Positions 16,857-25,693 of a stretch of DNA of 64,000 bases are shown one piece after another. This stretch comes from JAFGUB01 sp050305515 (GTDB lineage Bacteria; Campylobacterota; Campylobacteria; Campylobacterales; Sulfurimonadaceae). How positions within the stretch are numbered: position 1 is the first letter of the stretch; every line of letters starts with the position of its first letter. Location of the stretch: contig JBNLFL010000025.1 of NCBI GenBank assembly GCA_050305515.1, positions 124,001 to 188,000 of the forward strand, given 5' to 3'. Position numbers and translations under genes: made by a program. Under the pieces are notes generated by a model, which did no database searches, was not told the origin of the DNA, and worked only from the letters and a program-made list of their open reading frames with translations.

Positions 16857-17985
16857 AAAGCTCTCCCCCGACTTACATGTAAAGCCTTTTTTAAAACGTC
16901 TGGGCGTGGATGGCGGCGGCGTGGGCATTCTGGCTTCCAAAATGGAGCTGCACTGTTTTTACATCCGGAATCTGCCGGTTGGCGGAGCTAACATTCTCAA
17001 GCAGGATGCCCTCTCCATCGGCGCGGATCTGGCCGTGCCCAAAGGGACGGTTACGGCGGCGCAAAGCCATGTTGATGCCGTGCTCATCGCCAACACGAAA
17101 CAGCTGCAGGTGCTCAGCCGCAAAGAGCTCTCGCAGCCTTTCGGTCTCAAAACGCTCGCCCTGGAGCTGCAGGTTTTTTTAAAAGGGCATGAACCGCAAC
17201 GCGCAAGGGTAATGGGTGTCATCAACGCAAATGAGGACAGCTTCTATTCGCAAAGCCGTTTTCAGGAGGAAGCGGCGCTGCATGCGGCGCGTCGCATGGT
17301 CGAAGCGGGGGCTGCCATTATCGATCTCGGCGGTGTGTCGTCACGACCCGGAAGTGCGGGTGTGAGTGAAGGCGAGGAGCTTGCGCGCGTGCGTCCTGTT
17401 ATTGACGCATGGTATCGCTCACGGCTGCATGAATCCGTGACGCTCAGTATTGACAGCTACGCGCCCGGGGTGATTGCCTATGCGCTGGATCACGGTTTTG
17501 GCATTGTCAACGATATTACGGGGCTCTCCGATGCGCGTGTCTGCGAACTCTGTGCCCGTTATGATGCCACGGCGGTTATCATGCACATGCAGGGAACGCC
17601 GCAGAGCATGCAGGAAGAACCCCGTTATGATGCACTTATCAGCGACGTGGGCGATTTTTTTGAAGCGCGCATTGCCAAAGCGGAGTCGTTTGGCGTCAAA
17701 AAGCTGGTTCTGGATGTCGGAATAGGGTTTGGAAAAGCACTGGAGCATAACATTGCGCTGATCGCGCAGCTGGAGCATTTTTTGAAGTTCGGCCATCCGC
17801 TGCTGGTGGGGGCAAGCCGCAAATCGATGATCAATGCGATTGATCCCTCTCCTGTGGAAGAGCGTCTTGGCGGTACGCTTGCGCTGCATCTCAAAGCGGT
17901 GCAAAACGGTGCGGAGATTATTCGTGCCCATGATGTGCACGAACACGTTCAGGCGCTTAAAGTGTGGGAAGCCCTGCGGCAGTAA
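16846..17985 (+). CDS. folP: Dihydropteroate synthase with N-terminal extension
   Basis: FolP condenses p-aminobenzoate with dihydropterin pyrophosphate in folate synthesis. The catalytic barrel begins near residue 120 at VMGVINANEDSF, where the usual Asn-x-Thr-Pro-Asp-Ser-Phe is altered. DLGGVSSRPGS, SIDSY, NDITG and MHMQGTPQSM follow. The first ~115 residues are an additional domain of unknown role, which I understand to be usual in this phylum. Start is GTG at 16846 behind CCGGAGGG, overlapping holB. One TTACATGTAA lies near the 5' end of the gene. Confidence 0.93.
   Translation: MQIEKLSPDLHVKPFLKRLGVDGGGVGILASKMELHCFYIRNLPVGGANILKQDALSIGADLAVPKGTVTAAQSHVDAVLIANTKQLQVLSRKELSQPFGLKTLALELQVFLKGHEPQRARVMGVINANEDSFYSQSRFQEEAALHAARRMVEAGAAIIDLGGVSSRPGSAGVSEGEELARVRPVIDAWYRSRLHESVTLSIDSYAPGVIAYALDHGFGIVNDITGLSDARVCELCARYDATAVIMHMQGTPQSMQEEPRYDALISDVGDFFEARIAKAESFGVKKLVLDVGIGFGKALEHNIALIAQLEHFLKFGHPLLVGASRKSMINAIDPSPVEERLGGTLALHLKAVQNGAEIIRAHDVHEHVQALKVWEALRQ
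16873..16882. repeat. TTACATGTAA palindrome in folP
   Basis: Exact copy near the 5' end; read as Leu-His-Val-Lys. Confidence 0.9.
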
Positions 17986-17990
17986 GCGCG

Positions 17991-18000
17991 TTACATGTAA
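17991..18000. repeat. TTACATGTAA palindrome, intergenic
   Basis: Exact copy in the 24-bp spacer between convergent folP and pstB. Confidence 0.9.
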
Positions 18001-18009
18001 TGGTAGATA

Positions 18010-18795
18010 TCACCCGAATTTACCGGTGATGTACTCTTCGGTGAGGCGCTCTTTTGGTGTGACGAAGAGCTCTTCGGTGACACCCAGTTCGATAAGCTCG
18101 CCCAGATACATAAACCCGGTGTAATCACTCACCCGCGCCGCCTGTTGCATGTTGTGCGTGACAATAATGATGCTCACGCGCTCTTTGAGTTCGATGACCA
18201 GTTTTTCAATCCCCTGCGTTGAAATGGGATCAAGCGCCGATGTCGGTTCATCGAAAAGAAGCACTTCCGGCTCTACTGCGATGGCACGGGCAATACACAG
18301 ACGCTGCTGCTGACCGCCGGAGAGCCCGTTGGCATCATCCTTGAGGCGGTGATTGACCTCGTTCCAGATAGCAGCGTCTTTAAGGGCTTTTTCGACACGG
18401 TCATCGAGTTCGCTTCTTGCTTTGATACCCTGAAGACGCATACCGTAGGCGATGTTGTCATAGATGCTCATCGGAAACGCGGTGGGTTTTTGGAAGATCA
18501 TCCCGATGCGTGTGCGGAGTTTGATGAGGTCCTCTTTGTCATCAAGAATGTTGCGTCCCTCAAATTCGATGGCACCCTGATAGGTATTGCCGGGATAGAG
18601 GTCGTGCATACGGTTAAAAGAGCGCAGCAGGGTGGTTTTACCGCAGCCTGAAGGTCCGATAAGCGCCGTCACGGCATTTTTTGCGATAGGCATGGAAACA
18701 TTTTTGAGGCTGGGCTCGGGAGCACCGCCGTAGGTAAAGTTAAAATTTTTGACTTCCAGTGCACGCTCTTGTGTGATATCGACAATCGTTGCCAT
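18010..18795 (-). CDS. pstB: Phosphate ABC transporter ATP-binding protein
   Basis: The ATPase of the high-affinity phosphate importer. The 261-residue protein has Walker A GPSGCGKTT, Q-loop MIFQKPTAFP, signature LSGGQQQR, Walker B VLLFDEPTS and the switch His in IIVTHNM. The open frame extends upstream into pstA, but the ATG at 18795 forms a TAATG overlap with the pstA stop and gives the family's normal N-terminus. Confidence 0.97.
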   Translation of the reverse strand: MATIVDITQERALEVKNFNFTYGGAPEPSLKNVSMPIAKNAVTALIGPSGCGKTTLLRSFNRMHDLYPGNTYQGAIEFEGRNILDDKEDLIKLRTRIGMIFQKPTAFPMSIYDNIAYGMRLQGIKARSELDDRVEKALKDAAIWNEVNHRLKDDANGLSGGQQQRLCIARAIAVEPEVLLFDEPTSALDPISTQGIEKLVIELKERVSIIIVTHNMQQAARVSDYTGFMYLGELIELGVTEELFVTPKERLTEEYITGKFG

Positions 18796-19637
18796 TATTT
18801 CCCTTTTCGTTTCATAATAATCAGTCGTCCGATAATGTTCAGACTTAAAATAAACATCGAGAGGATGAACGCGGCGGCCCATCCGATACTCTGCCAGTCC
18901 TCATAGGGGCTGGTCGCATAGTTGTACATGGTGACCGTCAGCGATGCCATCGGCTCATTGAGGTTCATGGAGAGAAAGTTGTCGTTAAACGAGGTAAAGA
19001 GCAGCGGAGCGGTTTCACCCGCCACGCGTGCCACTCCCAGAATAATTCCTGTAAGGATCCCGGCTTTGGCGCCGCGGTAGACGACATTCATAATGACTTT
19101 GTATTTGGGAGCACCCAGAGCAAAAGCTGCCTCGCGCAGTGTTGAGGGCACAAGATGCAGCATGTCGTCGGTAGTGCGCAGGATAATCGGAATCATGATG
19201 ATGGTGAGCGCGATGACACCTGCCCAACCGCTGAAATGCCCCATGGGCATCACGACAATGGCATAGACAAACGAGCCGATGACAATGGAGGGCGCACTCA
19301 TCATGATGTCCGAAATATCGCGGATCAGGTTGGCCAGACGCGATTTCTGACCGTACTCGCTCAGGAAGGTTCCGCCCAGAATGCCCAGCGGTACGCCGAT
19401 GATTGTGGCGACCCCGACAATGATGAGCTGTCCGATCAGGGCATGTTTAAGGCCGCTCTCTTTCATACCCGGAGGCGCGCCTTCGAAAGCGAAGATCTCC
19501 CAGTTGATGGATGCCACGCCGTTCATGATAAGGACACCGAGAATCCAGAAGAGAAATGCCAGCCCGATCAATGCCGATAACGTTGAAAGGAGTAAAATAA
19601 TTTTGTTTGTCAGTCGTCTTTTTTCAATGTAATCCAT
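18795..19637 (-). CDS. pstA: Phosphate ABC transporter permease PstA
   Basis: PstA and PstC form the membrane channel of the phosphate importer. The 280-residue protein has six membrane spans. The EAA-type loop that contacts PstB is visible as LREAAFALGAPKYKVIMNVVYRGAKAGI in outline. It starts three bases after the pstC stop. Confidence 0.96.
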   Translation of the reverse strand: MDYIEKRRLTNKIILLLSTLSALIGLAFLFWILGVLIMNGVASINWEIFAFEGAPPGMKESGLKHALIGQLIIVGVATIIGVPLGILGGTFLSEYGQKSRLANLIRDISDIMMSAPSIVIGSFVYAIVVMPMGHFSGWAGVIALTIIMIPIILRTTDDMLHLVPSTLREAAFALGAPKYKVIMNVVYRGAKAGILTGIILGVARVAGETAPLLFTSFNDNFLSMNLNEPMASLTVTMYNYATSPYEDWQSIGWAAAFILSMFILSLNIIGRLIIMKRKGK

Positions 19638-19640
19638 GAC

Positions 19641-20498
19641 TTAAGCCCTCCTGACTTTGCGTAAAAAGTAAAATTTCGAGATGGCGATGATGCTGAAACT
19701 GATGAGCATCAGAATGAACGCCAGTTCGAAAAGGCTTGAAAAATAGAGTGCCGAATCGGCTTCGGTAAATTCGTTGGCAAGGGTGACGGGAATCGATGTC
19801 GCCGGAGCCGTCAGGTCGCCGGAGATCTTGTGGACGTTCCCCATAACGAAGGTGACGGCCATGGTCTCCCCGATGGCACGCCCCAAAGCCAGAATCATGG
19901 AGCCGATAATTCCCGCTTTAGCGTAGGGAATGACAACATCCTTGATGACGTCCCACTTGGTGGCACCCAGCGCGTAGGCGGACTCTTTGAGAATGTCGGG
20001 CGTCGTGTTCATGGCATCGCGTGTCACGGCTGCCATAAAGGGCAATATCATAATGGAGAGCACAATACCGGCGGTGAGCATTCCGATGCCCAGACCGCCA
20101 AAGATATCGCGGATGATCGGAACAAAATAAAAGAGCCCCCACATCCCGTAAATGACGGACGGAATGGCCGCGAGCAGTTCAATAGAGGTTCCCACGGGCG
20201 CTTTGAGCCTTGCATGGGCGATCTCGCTTAAAAAGATGGCGACACCGATAGCCACGGGAATGGCAAGCAGCATGGCCAGAAAGGTGGAGATGACCGAACC
20301 GGCAATGGCAGGAAGCGCACCGAAACGCTCCAGATTGGGTGCCCATTTGGTATCGGTAATGAAATCAAAGCCGAACGCCGACATGGCATCGAGCGAGTTT
20401 TGAAACAGTACCGTAAATATCCACGCCACAATCAGCAGTATGGAGAGTGCGATGATACGGGTGGCATTTTCAAAAATAATATCAAGGAGCTTGGTCAT
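19641..20498 (-). CDS. pstC: Phosphate ABC transporter permease PstC
   Basis: Second permease of the phosphate importer, 285 residues with six membrane spans. The permease loop carries LKESAYALGATKWDVI and GRAIGETMAVTFVMGN, typical of PstC. It lies 33 bases after phoU, with a TTACATGTAA palindrome in the gap. Confidence 0.96.
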   Translation of the reverse strand: MTKLLDIIFENATRIIALSILLIVAWIFTVLFQNSLDAMSAFGFDFITDTKWAPNLERFGALPAIAGSVISTFLAMLLAIPVAIGVAIFLSEIAHARLKAPVGTSIELLAAIPSVIYGMWGLFYFVPIIRDIFGGLGIGMLTAGIVLSIMILPFMAAVTRDAMNTTPDILKESAYALGATKWDVIKDVVIPYAKAGIIGSMILALGRAIGETMAVTFVMGNVHKISGDLTAPATSIPVTLANEFTEADSALYFSSLFELAFILMLISFSIIAISKFYFLRKVRRA

Positions 20499-20517
20499 AG
20501 GTTACTGCCTTTGAGCG

Positions 20518-20527
20518 TTACATGTAA
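20518..20527. repeat. TTACATGTAA palindrome, intergenic
   Basis: Exact copy in the 33-bp gap between phoU and pstC, within one operon. Confidence 0.9.
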
Positions 20528-20531
20528 GGAT

Positions 20532-21206
20532 TCAGTCTTCATAAATCTTCATGTCGCCGCCTTTTTCGGCATAGACCATCAGCTTGGCGATATTGACGGA
20601 ACGGTCGCAGCCGCGTTCAAGTTTGCGCAGGGTTCCGAGTACATTGACGTATTCAAGGGAAAGCTCTTCATGCGAGGCAATCAGTTTGAAGAGGTCTTTT
20701 TCCAAAATGGCGAAGATGTCATCATTTTTGCTTTCTTCGACCATGACTTTGCGGTAGAGTTCATCGATATCGCAGTCGTCAATTTTTTCAAAACAGCTTT
20801 CCATATATTCAAGGGCGTGGATGGTACTGCGGTGCAGCAGAATAATCGACTCATCCAGCGGAACAAGGTCAACGCCGCTTTTGCAGTGGGTCTGCATGCG
20901 TCGGGCATATTTAACGACACCGTCGCTGATACGGACGATTTCACTGTTCATCTTGAGGTAGGCGACCAGCATGCGCAGCTCGTGCGCTTCCGGACCGAAA
21001 AGTGCGAACGTTTTGACAATCTCGGTATCAAGGCTGTTGGCATCATTCGGAATGGAATAAAGGTGCTGCCTGATGGCGTTAAAGAGCGCATCGTCGCGTT
21101 TTTCATACGCATCGAGCGTAGTCTGGCTGGCTTCGCGAATGCGGCGCAGCATCGAAATGATGATGGATCGGATCTCTGTGATCTTGTTGGCGTATCGTGG
21201 TAACAT
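20532..21206 (-). CDS. phoU: PhoU-family phosphate regulator
   Basis: PhoU links the Pst transporter to the phosphate-sensing kinase and limits uptake. The 224-residue protein is all-helical with the two PhoU repeats expected, including ELRMLVAYLKMNSEIVRISDG, written here only in outline, and a metal-site-like acidic segment near its C-terminus. Here it is the first gene of the leftward phoU-pstC-pstA-pstB operon, divergent from pstS; in many bacteria it is last. The call rests on fold-like composition and context. Confidence 0.85.
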   Translation of the reverse strand: MLPRYANKITEIRSIIISMLRRIREASQTTLDAYEKRDDALFNAIRQHLYSIPNDANSLDTEIVKTFALFGPEAHELRMLVAYLKMNSEIVRISDGVVKYARRMQTHCKSGVDLVPLDESIILLHRSTIHALEYMESCFEKIDDCDIDELYRKVMVEESKNDDIFAILEKDLFKLIASHEELSLEYVNVLGTLRKLERGCDRSVNIAKLMVYAEKGGDMKIYED

Positions 21207-21245
21207 GAGTGAAACGGCACCTTCCGGGACAAAAATTTTGGTGCA

Positions 21246-21290
21246 AGTCTAGCAATCCAAAATTACAAAGGGGTTACGGTTTTTGTAACC
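21246..21290 (-). promoter_or_regulatory. Pho-box-like operator and -10 for phoU-pstCAB
   Basis: Read leftward, GGTTACA (21290-21284), CCGTAAC (21279-21273) and TTGTAAT (21268-21262) are direct repeats with 4-bp spacers and an exact 11-bp period. Ten bases later comes TAGACT (21251-21246) as a possible -10. This is the classic PhoB arrangement, with operator repeats replacing the -35. It interleaves with the pstS operator on the other strand. Confidence 0.65.
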
Positions 21291-21316
21291 TCCTTGTTAC
21301 ATTGGTGGCCTACAAT
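21272..21316 (+). promoter_or_regulatory. Pho-box-like operator and -10 for pstS
   Basis: TTGTAAC (21283-21289) and TTGTTAC (21294-21300) are direct repeats with a 4-bp spacer, and a looser copy lies at 21272-21278. TACAAT (21311-21316) follows after exactly 10 bp. The layout matches the porin promoter and the opposite-strand phoU promoter. Confidence 0.7.
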
Positions 21317-21388
21317 GCCGCTGTTAAACCTCCAAATGGGCTGCATGAAGCAGCTGCTTTTGTGAAAAAATCAGAAGGGACAACCATC

Positions 21389-22393
21389 ATGGTAAAAAAA
21401 ATCGTATCCACACTTCTCGCGCTCGGTGTTGCTTTCACGGCGGCATCTGCAGCTGACAAGATCAATGGTGCCGGAGCATCATTCCCTGCACCGCTCTATT
21501 ATGACTGGGCCTACCAGTATGAAAAGAACACCGAAAACCGCATCAACTATCAGTCGATCGGTTCAGGCGGAGGTATCAAGCAGATCAGTAACCGAATTGT
21601 TGATTTCGGAGCCTCTGACAAGCCGCTCAAGACCAAAGAGCTGAGCAAGAGCAAATTACTGCAGTTCCCGGCGGTTATCGGTTCAATCGTCATTGCCCAC
21701 AACGTTCCGGGGGTAGCGGATGAAAGCCTGAAACTCAAAAACAGTATCGTCGCTGAAATTTTTGCCGGAAAAATCACCAAATGGAACGATCCGGCCATTG
21801 CTGCGGACAATGCACAGCTGAAGCTTCCGGATGAGAAGATCATCGTTGTTCACCGCTCTGACGGATCAGGCACGACCTTCAACTTTACCTATTACCTTAA
21901 CGGCAGTTCGACACTCTGGAAAGAGAATTACGGTGTAGGCAAAACGATTGACTGGGCCACGGGTATCGGCGGCAAGGGTAATGAAGGTGTTGCCAATCTT
22001 GTAAAACAGACGCCTTATTCCATCGGTTACATCGAAAGCGCGTATAAAGAGAAAAACGGTCTCGCTGCGGCAACGCTTCAGACGGCAAGCGGCAAATGGG
22101 TGAGTGCACGCGAGGCGAACTTCAAGGCGGCGGCAGAGTATGCCACATGGACAAAAGAGGACAACTTCTATGCCATGCTTGCACTCCAGCCGGGCGACAC
22201 GTCGTATCCTATCGTAGCGGCAACATTTATTCTGCTTCCGGTTGAAAAACAGGAGATGAATAAAAAAGTAATCGCATTCTTTGACGATGCCTTCAAAACC
22301 GGAGACAGCCGCGCCGTCAAACTCGGTTACATTCCGCTTCCCGAAGCGACAAAGAAGATGATTCGCGAATACTGGGCTGCCAACATCAAATAG
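21389..22393 (+). CDS. pstS: Phosphate-binding periplasmic protein PstS
   Basis: PstS captures phosphate and delivers it to PstC/PstA. The 334-residue protein starts with a signal peptide ending about ASAADK. Phosphate-ligand motifs are GAGASFPAPLY, the IGSGGGI loop, DFGASD and HRSDGSGTT. The ATG has GAAGGGA as ribosome site; upstream frame is not used. It is divergent from phoU-pstCAB and followed by a strong terminator, so it is a single-gene unit under its own pho-box-like promoter. Confidence 0.97.
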   Translation: MVKKIVSTLLALGVAFTAASAADKINGAGASFPAPLYYDWAYQYEKNTENRINYQSIGSGGGIKQISNRIVDFGASDKPLKTKELSKSKLLQFPAVIGSIVIAHNVPGVADESLKLKNSIVAEIFAGKITKWNDPAIAADNAQLKLPDEKIIVVHRSDGSGTTFNFTYYLNGSSTLWKENYGVGKTIDWATGIGGKGNEGVANLVKQTPYSIGYIESAYKEKNGLAAATLQTASGKWVSAREANFKAAAEYATWTKEDNFYAMLALQPGDTSYPIVAATFILLPVEKQEMNKKVIAFFDDAFKTGDSRAVKLGYIPLPEATKKMIREYWAANIK

Positions 22394-22423
22394 TCCTGCG
22401 TTCTTTCACACGCTTCCTTAACC

Positions 22424-22460
22424 GGCCCGTTACCCCGAATTTGGGGTGCGGGCCTTTTTT
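22424..22460 (+). terminator. Rho-independent terminator of pstS
   Basis: GGCCCG (22424-22429) pairs with CGGGCC (22449-22454), extended by an internal ACCCC/GGGGT pairing, and is followed by six T residues. It is the cleanest terminator in the window. Confidence 0.9.
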
Positions 22461-22477
22461 CGTTATACCGCTGTGTC

Positions 22478-22529
22478 GGTTACGGTGTAATATAACCGTA
22501 ACCTTGATGTAATCAAAATGTTCTACTAT
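22478..22529 (+). promoter_or_regulatory. Pho-box-like operator and -10 for the porin
   Basis: GTGTAAT (22485), CCGTAAC (22496) and ATGTAAT (22507) repeat with an exact 11-bp period. TACTAT (22524-22529) follows after 10 bp. A perfect inverted repeat GGTTACGGT/ACCGTAACC (22478-22486, 22495-22503) overlaps the box. Confidence 0.7.
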
Positions 22530-22561
22530 GCGAGCATTAAAACAGAGGGAGATCCAATCGA

Positions 22562-23884
22562 ATGAATAAGATCATATTATCTACATATGCCGCAATGGCA
22601 TTGGGTTCGCTGGTGAGCGCACAGGCGATGACACTTTACAGTGACCCGGCTACAGGCCAGGTTTATACGACAGAAGCTGACGGACGTGTCGCCATAACGA
22701 TGCCTGAGGAAAAAAGCAGTTCCAAGATTACAATCGTTAATGAGAAATCACCTGATTTTCTTTTGGGTAAAGAGACCCATATCAATATGAAGTTTGTCGC
22801 CGATGACAATCCTGAGATGTGGCTGAAAGCGGGTGTCCGTATTCAGGGAACGTTTGAAAACCGACAGGTCGATTACAAAGACGCGGCCAAAACCGATACC
22901 GAGGCTTACGATGCCTACCTGCGTCGTGTCCGCTTTGAAGTAGCAGCCGGATTCAACAAATATACCTCATTCGTTATGGACATCCGTAATGACAAAGCCA
23001 ACTATCAGGACAAGGGTGAAGAGCAGTTCAACGTCGGTGACGCCTATATTAATATTTCGAAACCTTTCGGTACGTCACTCGTGAATTTCAAACTTTATCG
23101 CGGAAAGATTGACGTCTCCCGTACCGAGACCGTCAAATCCGCTTTGGTCATCAATTATGACCGTCCGCAGGTTGCCGATGAAGCGGCACAATACATCACC
23201 CACAACCGTCGCGGTACCAATGCACAGATGTATGGAAACTGGGATAAAAAAATCCACTATCAGGTAGCCTTTGGTGACGGTGTCTATTCCGGGAAGCTCA
23301 AAGACGCGAGCGGCAGTAGTTTTTCCGGGAAACTGAGCCAGGAGAGTTTCTTCTATGGCGGTAAGATTGTGCTCTCGCCTTTTGACGGTTGGGAAGAGAC
23401 CAAACGCACTGAAACTTATTTCGGAAAAGGCAAACACTTTGCTGTCGGTGCCGCTTACTGGGAGAGCCCGGATATCAGTTACAACGATGGCACGGTATCC
23501 CAGAAAATTGATCACAAACTGACTAACTTCGAGATTTCCGCACACTATCTGGGACTCTTTGCGCAGGCGGAGTATTTTGAATTCGACGGCGTAGTCGAGG
23601 ATTGGACAAAGAGCAAACTGGGAACGTCAAAAGGGTGGTATGCCACTTCGGAATACGTTATCGAGTCGATCGGCTATGTTGCACCGTACGTGCGTTATGA
23701 ATCATGGAACAAATTCAATGATGAATCAGAATACGATTTCACGTCAACGATCGCAGGCGTGAACTGGTACCTCAGAGGCAATACAATCAAAGCGGGACTC
23801 AGCTATCAGACAGACGAGTACGCGGAAAAGCTGGGTGATAAAACCGAGCGCCTGGTAAAACTCAGCACGCAGTGGTTCTTCTAA
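22562..23884 (+). CDS. OprP/OprO-type phosphate-selective porin
   Basis: This 440-residue outer-membrane barrel has a signal peptide ending near VSAQAM. An N-terminal strand-poor segment precedes a long alternating beta-strand region and a C-terminal aromatic residue (STQWFF), the outer-membrane insertion signal. The sequence AGVRIQGTFENR, the RRVRFEVAAGF strand and the DAYINIS strand fit the OprO/OprP family that takes up phosphate or polyphosphate. Its promoter has the same operator as pstS, which supports a role in phosphate acquisition. The exact anion preference cannot be read from sequence. Confidence 0.88.
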   Translation: MNKIILSTYAAMALGSLVSAQAMTLYSDPATGQVYTTEADGRVAITMPEEKSSSKITIVNEKSPDFLLGKETHINMKFVADDNPEMWLKAGVRIQGTFENRQVDYKDAAKTDTEAYDAYLRRVRFEVAAGFNKYTSFVMDIRNDKANYQDKGEEQFNVGDAYINISKPFGTSLVNFKLYRGKIDVSRTETVKSALVINYDRPQVADEAAQYITHNRRGTNAQMYGNWDKKIHYQVAFGDGVYSGKLKDASGSSFSGKLSQESFFYGGKIVLSPFDGWEETKRTETYFGKGKHFAVGAAYWESPDISYNDGTVSQKIDHKLTNFEISAHYLGLFAQAEYFEFDGVVEDWTKSKLGTSKGWYATSEYVIESIGYVAPYVRYESWNKFNDESEYDFTSTIAGVNWYLRGNTIKAGLSYQTDEYAEKLGDKTERLVKLSTQWFF

Positions 23885-24038
23885 CCTCCATGTGCCGGTG
23901 CACACTATTTGATGCAGTGAAATGAGAGATTCGTAATCAGATACTCTCTCTGCGTCACCCGCTCTTTTCTATGAAACCATTTTTTTAAGACTTTTATCAT
24001 GACCGCCATATCGGCATAGTGGCGATATTCTCAAGCAA

Positions 24039-25682
24039 TCAGAGCAGCATTCCCTTGATCATAAAAAAGAGCATGGCGGAGAGCAGCGCCGCAGCCGGAA
24101 CCGTGATGACCCATGCCGCAATGATCTTTTTAACGGCATCGCGTTTGACATATTTTACTTTTTCCGCCGACTTGAGGACTTTTTTTGCCCCTTTGATCTT
24201 CTCTTTTTCGAGGTCAATCAGACGGTAAAGGGTGACGATACGTTCATAATCCGACTGGTTTTTTTCCGCTTTGAGTTCCAGATGGGAAAGTTCCTGTTCA
24301 AATGCACGCAGGGTACGTTTGTCATCTTCGATAATATGGCGTTCATCCGCAATGGTTTGCGCGACCGTACTTACATGTAACCATTCACGCAGAAAACCGA
24401 CGCCGAAGACGCCGCCGACGGCGATATGCGTCGAGCTGACAGGGAGGCCCAGCTGCGAAGCGATGATAACAGTCACTGCTGCAGCCATGGCAATGGAAAA
24501 TGCGCGCATCTGATCGAGTTCGGTGATTTCGCTGCCGACGGTACGGATGAGTTTGGGACCGTAAAGTGCCAGCCCGATCGAGATGCCAAGCGCACCGACT
24601 GCCATAACCCACAGAGGAATTCCCGCTTTTGAAGAGATACCGCCGCTCATGACGGCATCGCTGATGGCAGCCAGCGGTCCGATGGCATTGGCGACATCAT
24701 TGGCGCCATGGGCAAAACTCAGCAGTGCCGCGGCAAAAATCAGGGGAATGGTAAAGAGTCTGTTGACGCTTTCGCGGTTGTTTTCCATTCTTGCGCTGCG
24801 CTTGAAAAGACGCTTTTTGACAAAGAAATAGACAAAAAAGGCCACAAGGAATCCCAGTGTCGCTGCCGTGGCAAACGAGGGTTTTTTTGTTTCGGGGAGT
24901 ATGGCGACGATCGCATTGACATGTGCGACGATAGCAGGCCAGATGTGTTTAAGACCTTTGAGTGTCAAATAGGTCACAAAGGCCCAGGTCATGATGGAAA
25001 CGAAAATGGGTACCCATGTTACCGCCGCCTTGATGCGTTCCTCTTTGAAGACAATGGTCTTCTTGATGGCAAAGAGAAAAAGTGCCGCAATAATACCGCC
25101 AAGCAACGGAGAGATAACCCATGAAAGGGCAATGGTGCCCATGGTGGCCCACGAAACGATTGAAAAACCGGCGGCTGCAATACCGGCACCCATAACACCG
25201 CCGACAATGGAGTGTGTGGTGGAAACCGGGGCTTTGGCCATGGTGGCGAAGTTCAGCCACAGCGCAGCACCCAGAAGTGCCGCCATCATCGCCCAGATGA
25301 ACGGATTGACGTCGCCCCCGAATGCTGAAATGTCGATGATTCCTTTTTTAATGGTCTCGACAACATCACCGCCTGCAATAAAGGCGCCGCCGGCTTCAAA
25401 AATGGCGGCAATAACGATGGCACCGCCCATGGTCAGCGCTTTTGAACCGACTGCGGGGCCGACATTGTTGGCAACGTCATTAGCACCGATATTCATGGCC
25501 ATGTAGGCACCAAAGAGCGCAGCTACAGCCAAAAAGAGACTGTTGGGAACGCCGCCGCTGGAAAAAAAGCTGTAAGTGAGAACCGCGACCATGAAAAAGA
25601 GTGCAAAGCCAAGCTTTGTAAAGTCGTTTCGGCTGGTTTTAAGCGCCTCTTTCTGCATTTTTTTAACAGTTTGGATCTCCAC
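24039..25682 (-). CDS. pit: Low-affinity inorganic phosphate transporter (PiT family)
   Basis: PiT permeases move metal-phosphate or phosphate with cations. The two inverted signature repeats are present: GANDVANNVGPAVG near the N-terminus and GANDVANAIGPLAA in the second half. About eleven membrane spans are visible. Before the last span lies a ~75-residue charged coiled-coil insertion (around QTIADERHII), longer than in E. coli PitA. An ATG lies 7 codons upstream without a ribosome site; the GTG at 25682 has AAAGGGA, so I chose it. A pho-box-like repeat sits just upstream of that start. Confidence 0.93.
   Translation of the reverse strand: MEIQTVKKMQKEALKTSRNDFTKLGFALFFMVAVLTYSFFSSGGVPNSLFLAVAALFGAYMAMNIGANDVANNVGPAVGSKALTMGGAIVIAAIFEAGGAFIAGGDVVETIKKGIIDISAFGGDVNPFIWAMMAALLGAALWLNFATMAKAPVSTTHSIVGGVMGAGIAAAGFSIVSWATMGTIALSWVISPLLGGIIAALFLFAIKKTIVFKEERIKAAVTWVPIFVSIMTWAFVTYLTLKGLKHIWPAIVAHVNAIVAILPETKKPSFATAATLGFLVAFFVYFFVKKRLFKRSARMENNRESVNRLFTIPLIFAAALLSFAHGANDVANAIGPLAAISDAVMSGGISSKAGIPLWVMAVGALGISIGLALYGPKLIRTVGSEITELDQMRAFSIAMAAAVTVIIASQLGLPVSSTHIAVGGVFGVGFLREWLHVSTVAQTIADERHIIEDDKRTLRAFEQELSHLELKAEKNQSDYERIVTLYRLIDLEKEKIKGAKKVLKSAEKVKYVKRDAVKKIIAAWVITVPAAALLSAMLFFMIKGMLL
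24371..24380. repeat. TTACATGTAA palindrome in pit
   Basis: Exact copy; read as Leu-His-Val-Ser at the start of the charged insertion. Confidence 0.9.
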
Positions 25683-25693
25683 AGAAGTCCCTT

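Noticed and set aside
20400..21203. 267-codon open frame on the + strand
   Set aside because: Antisense to phoU and the start of pstC, both well supported.
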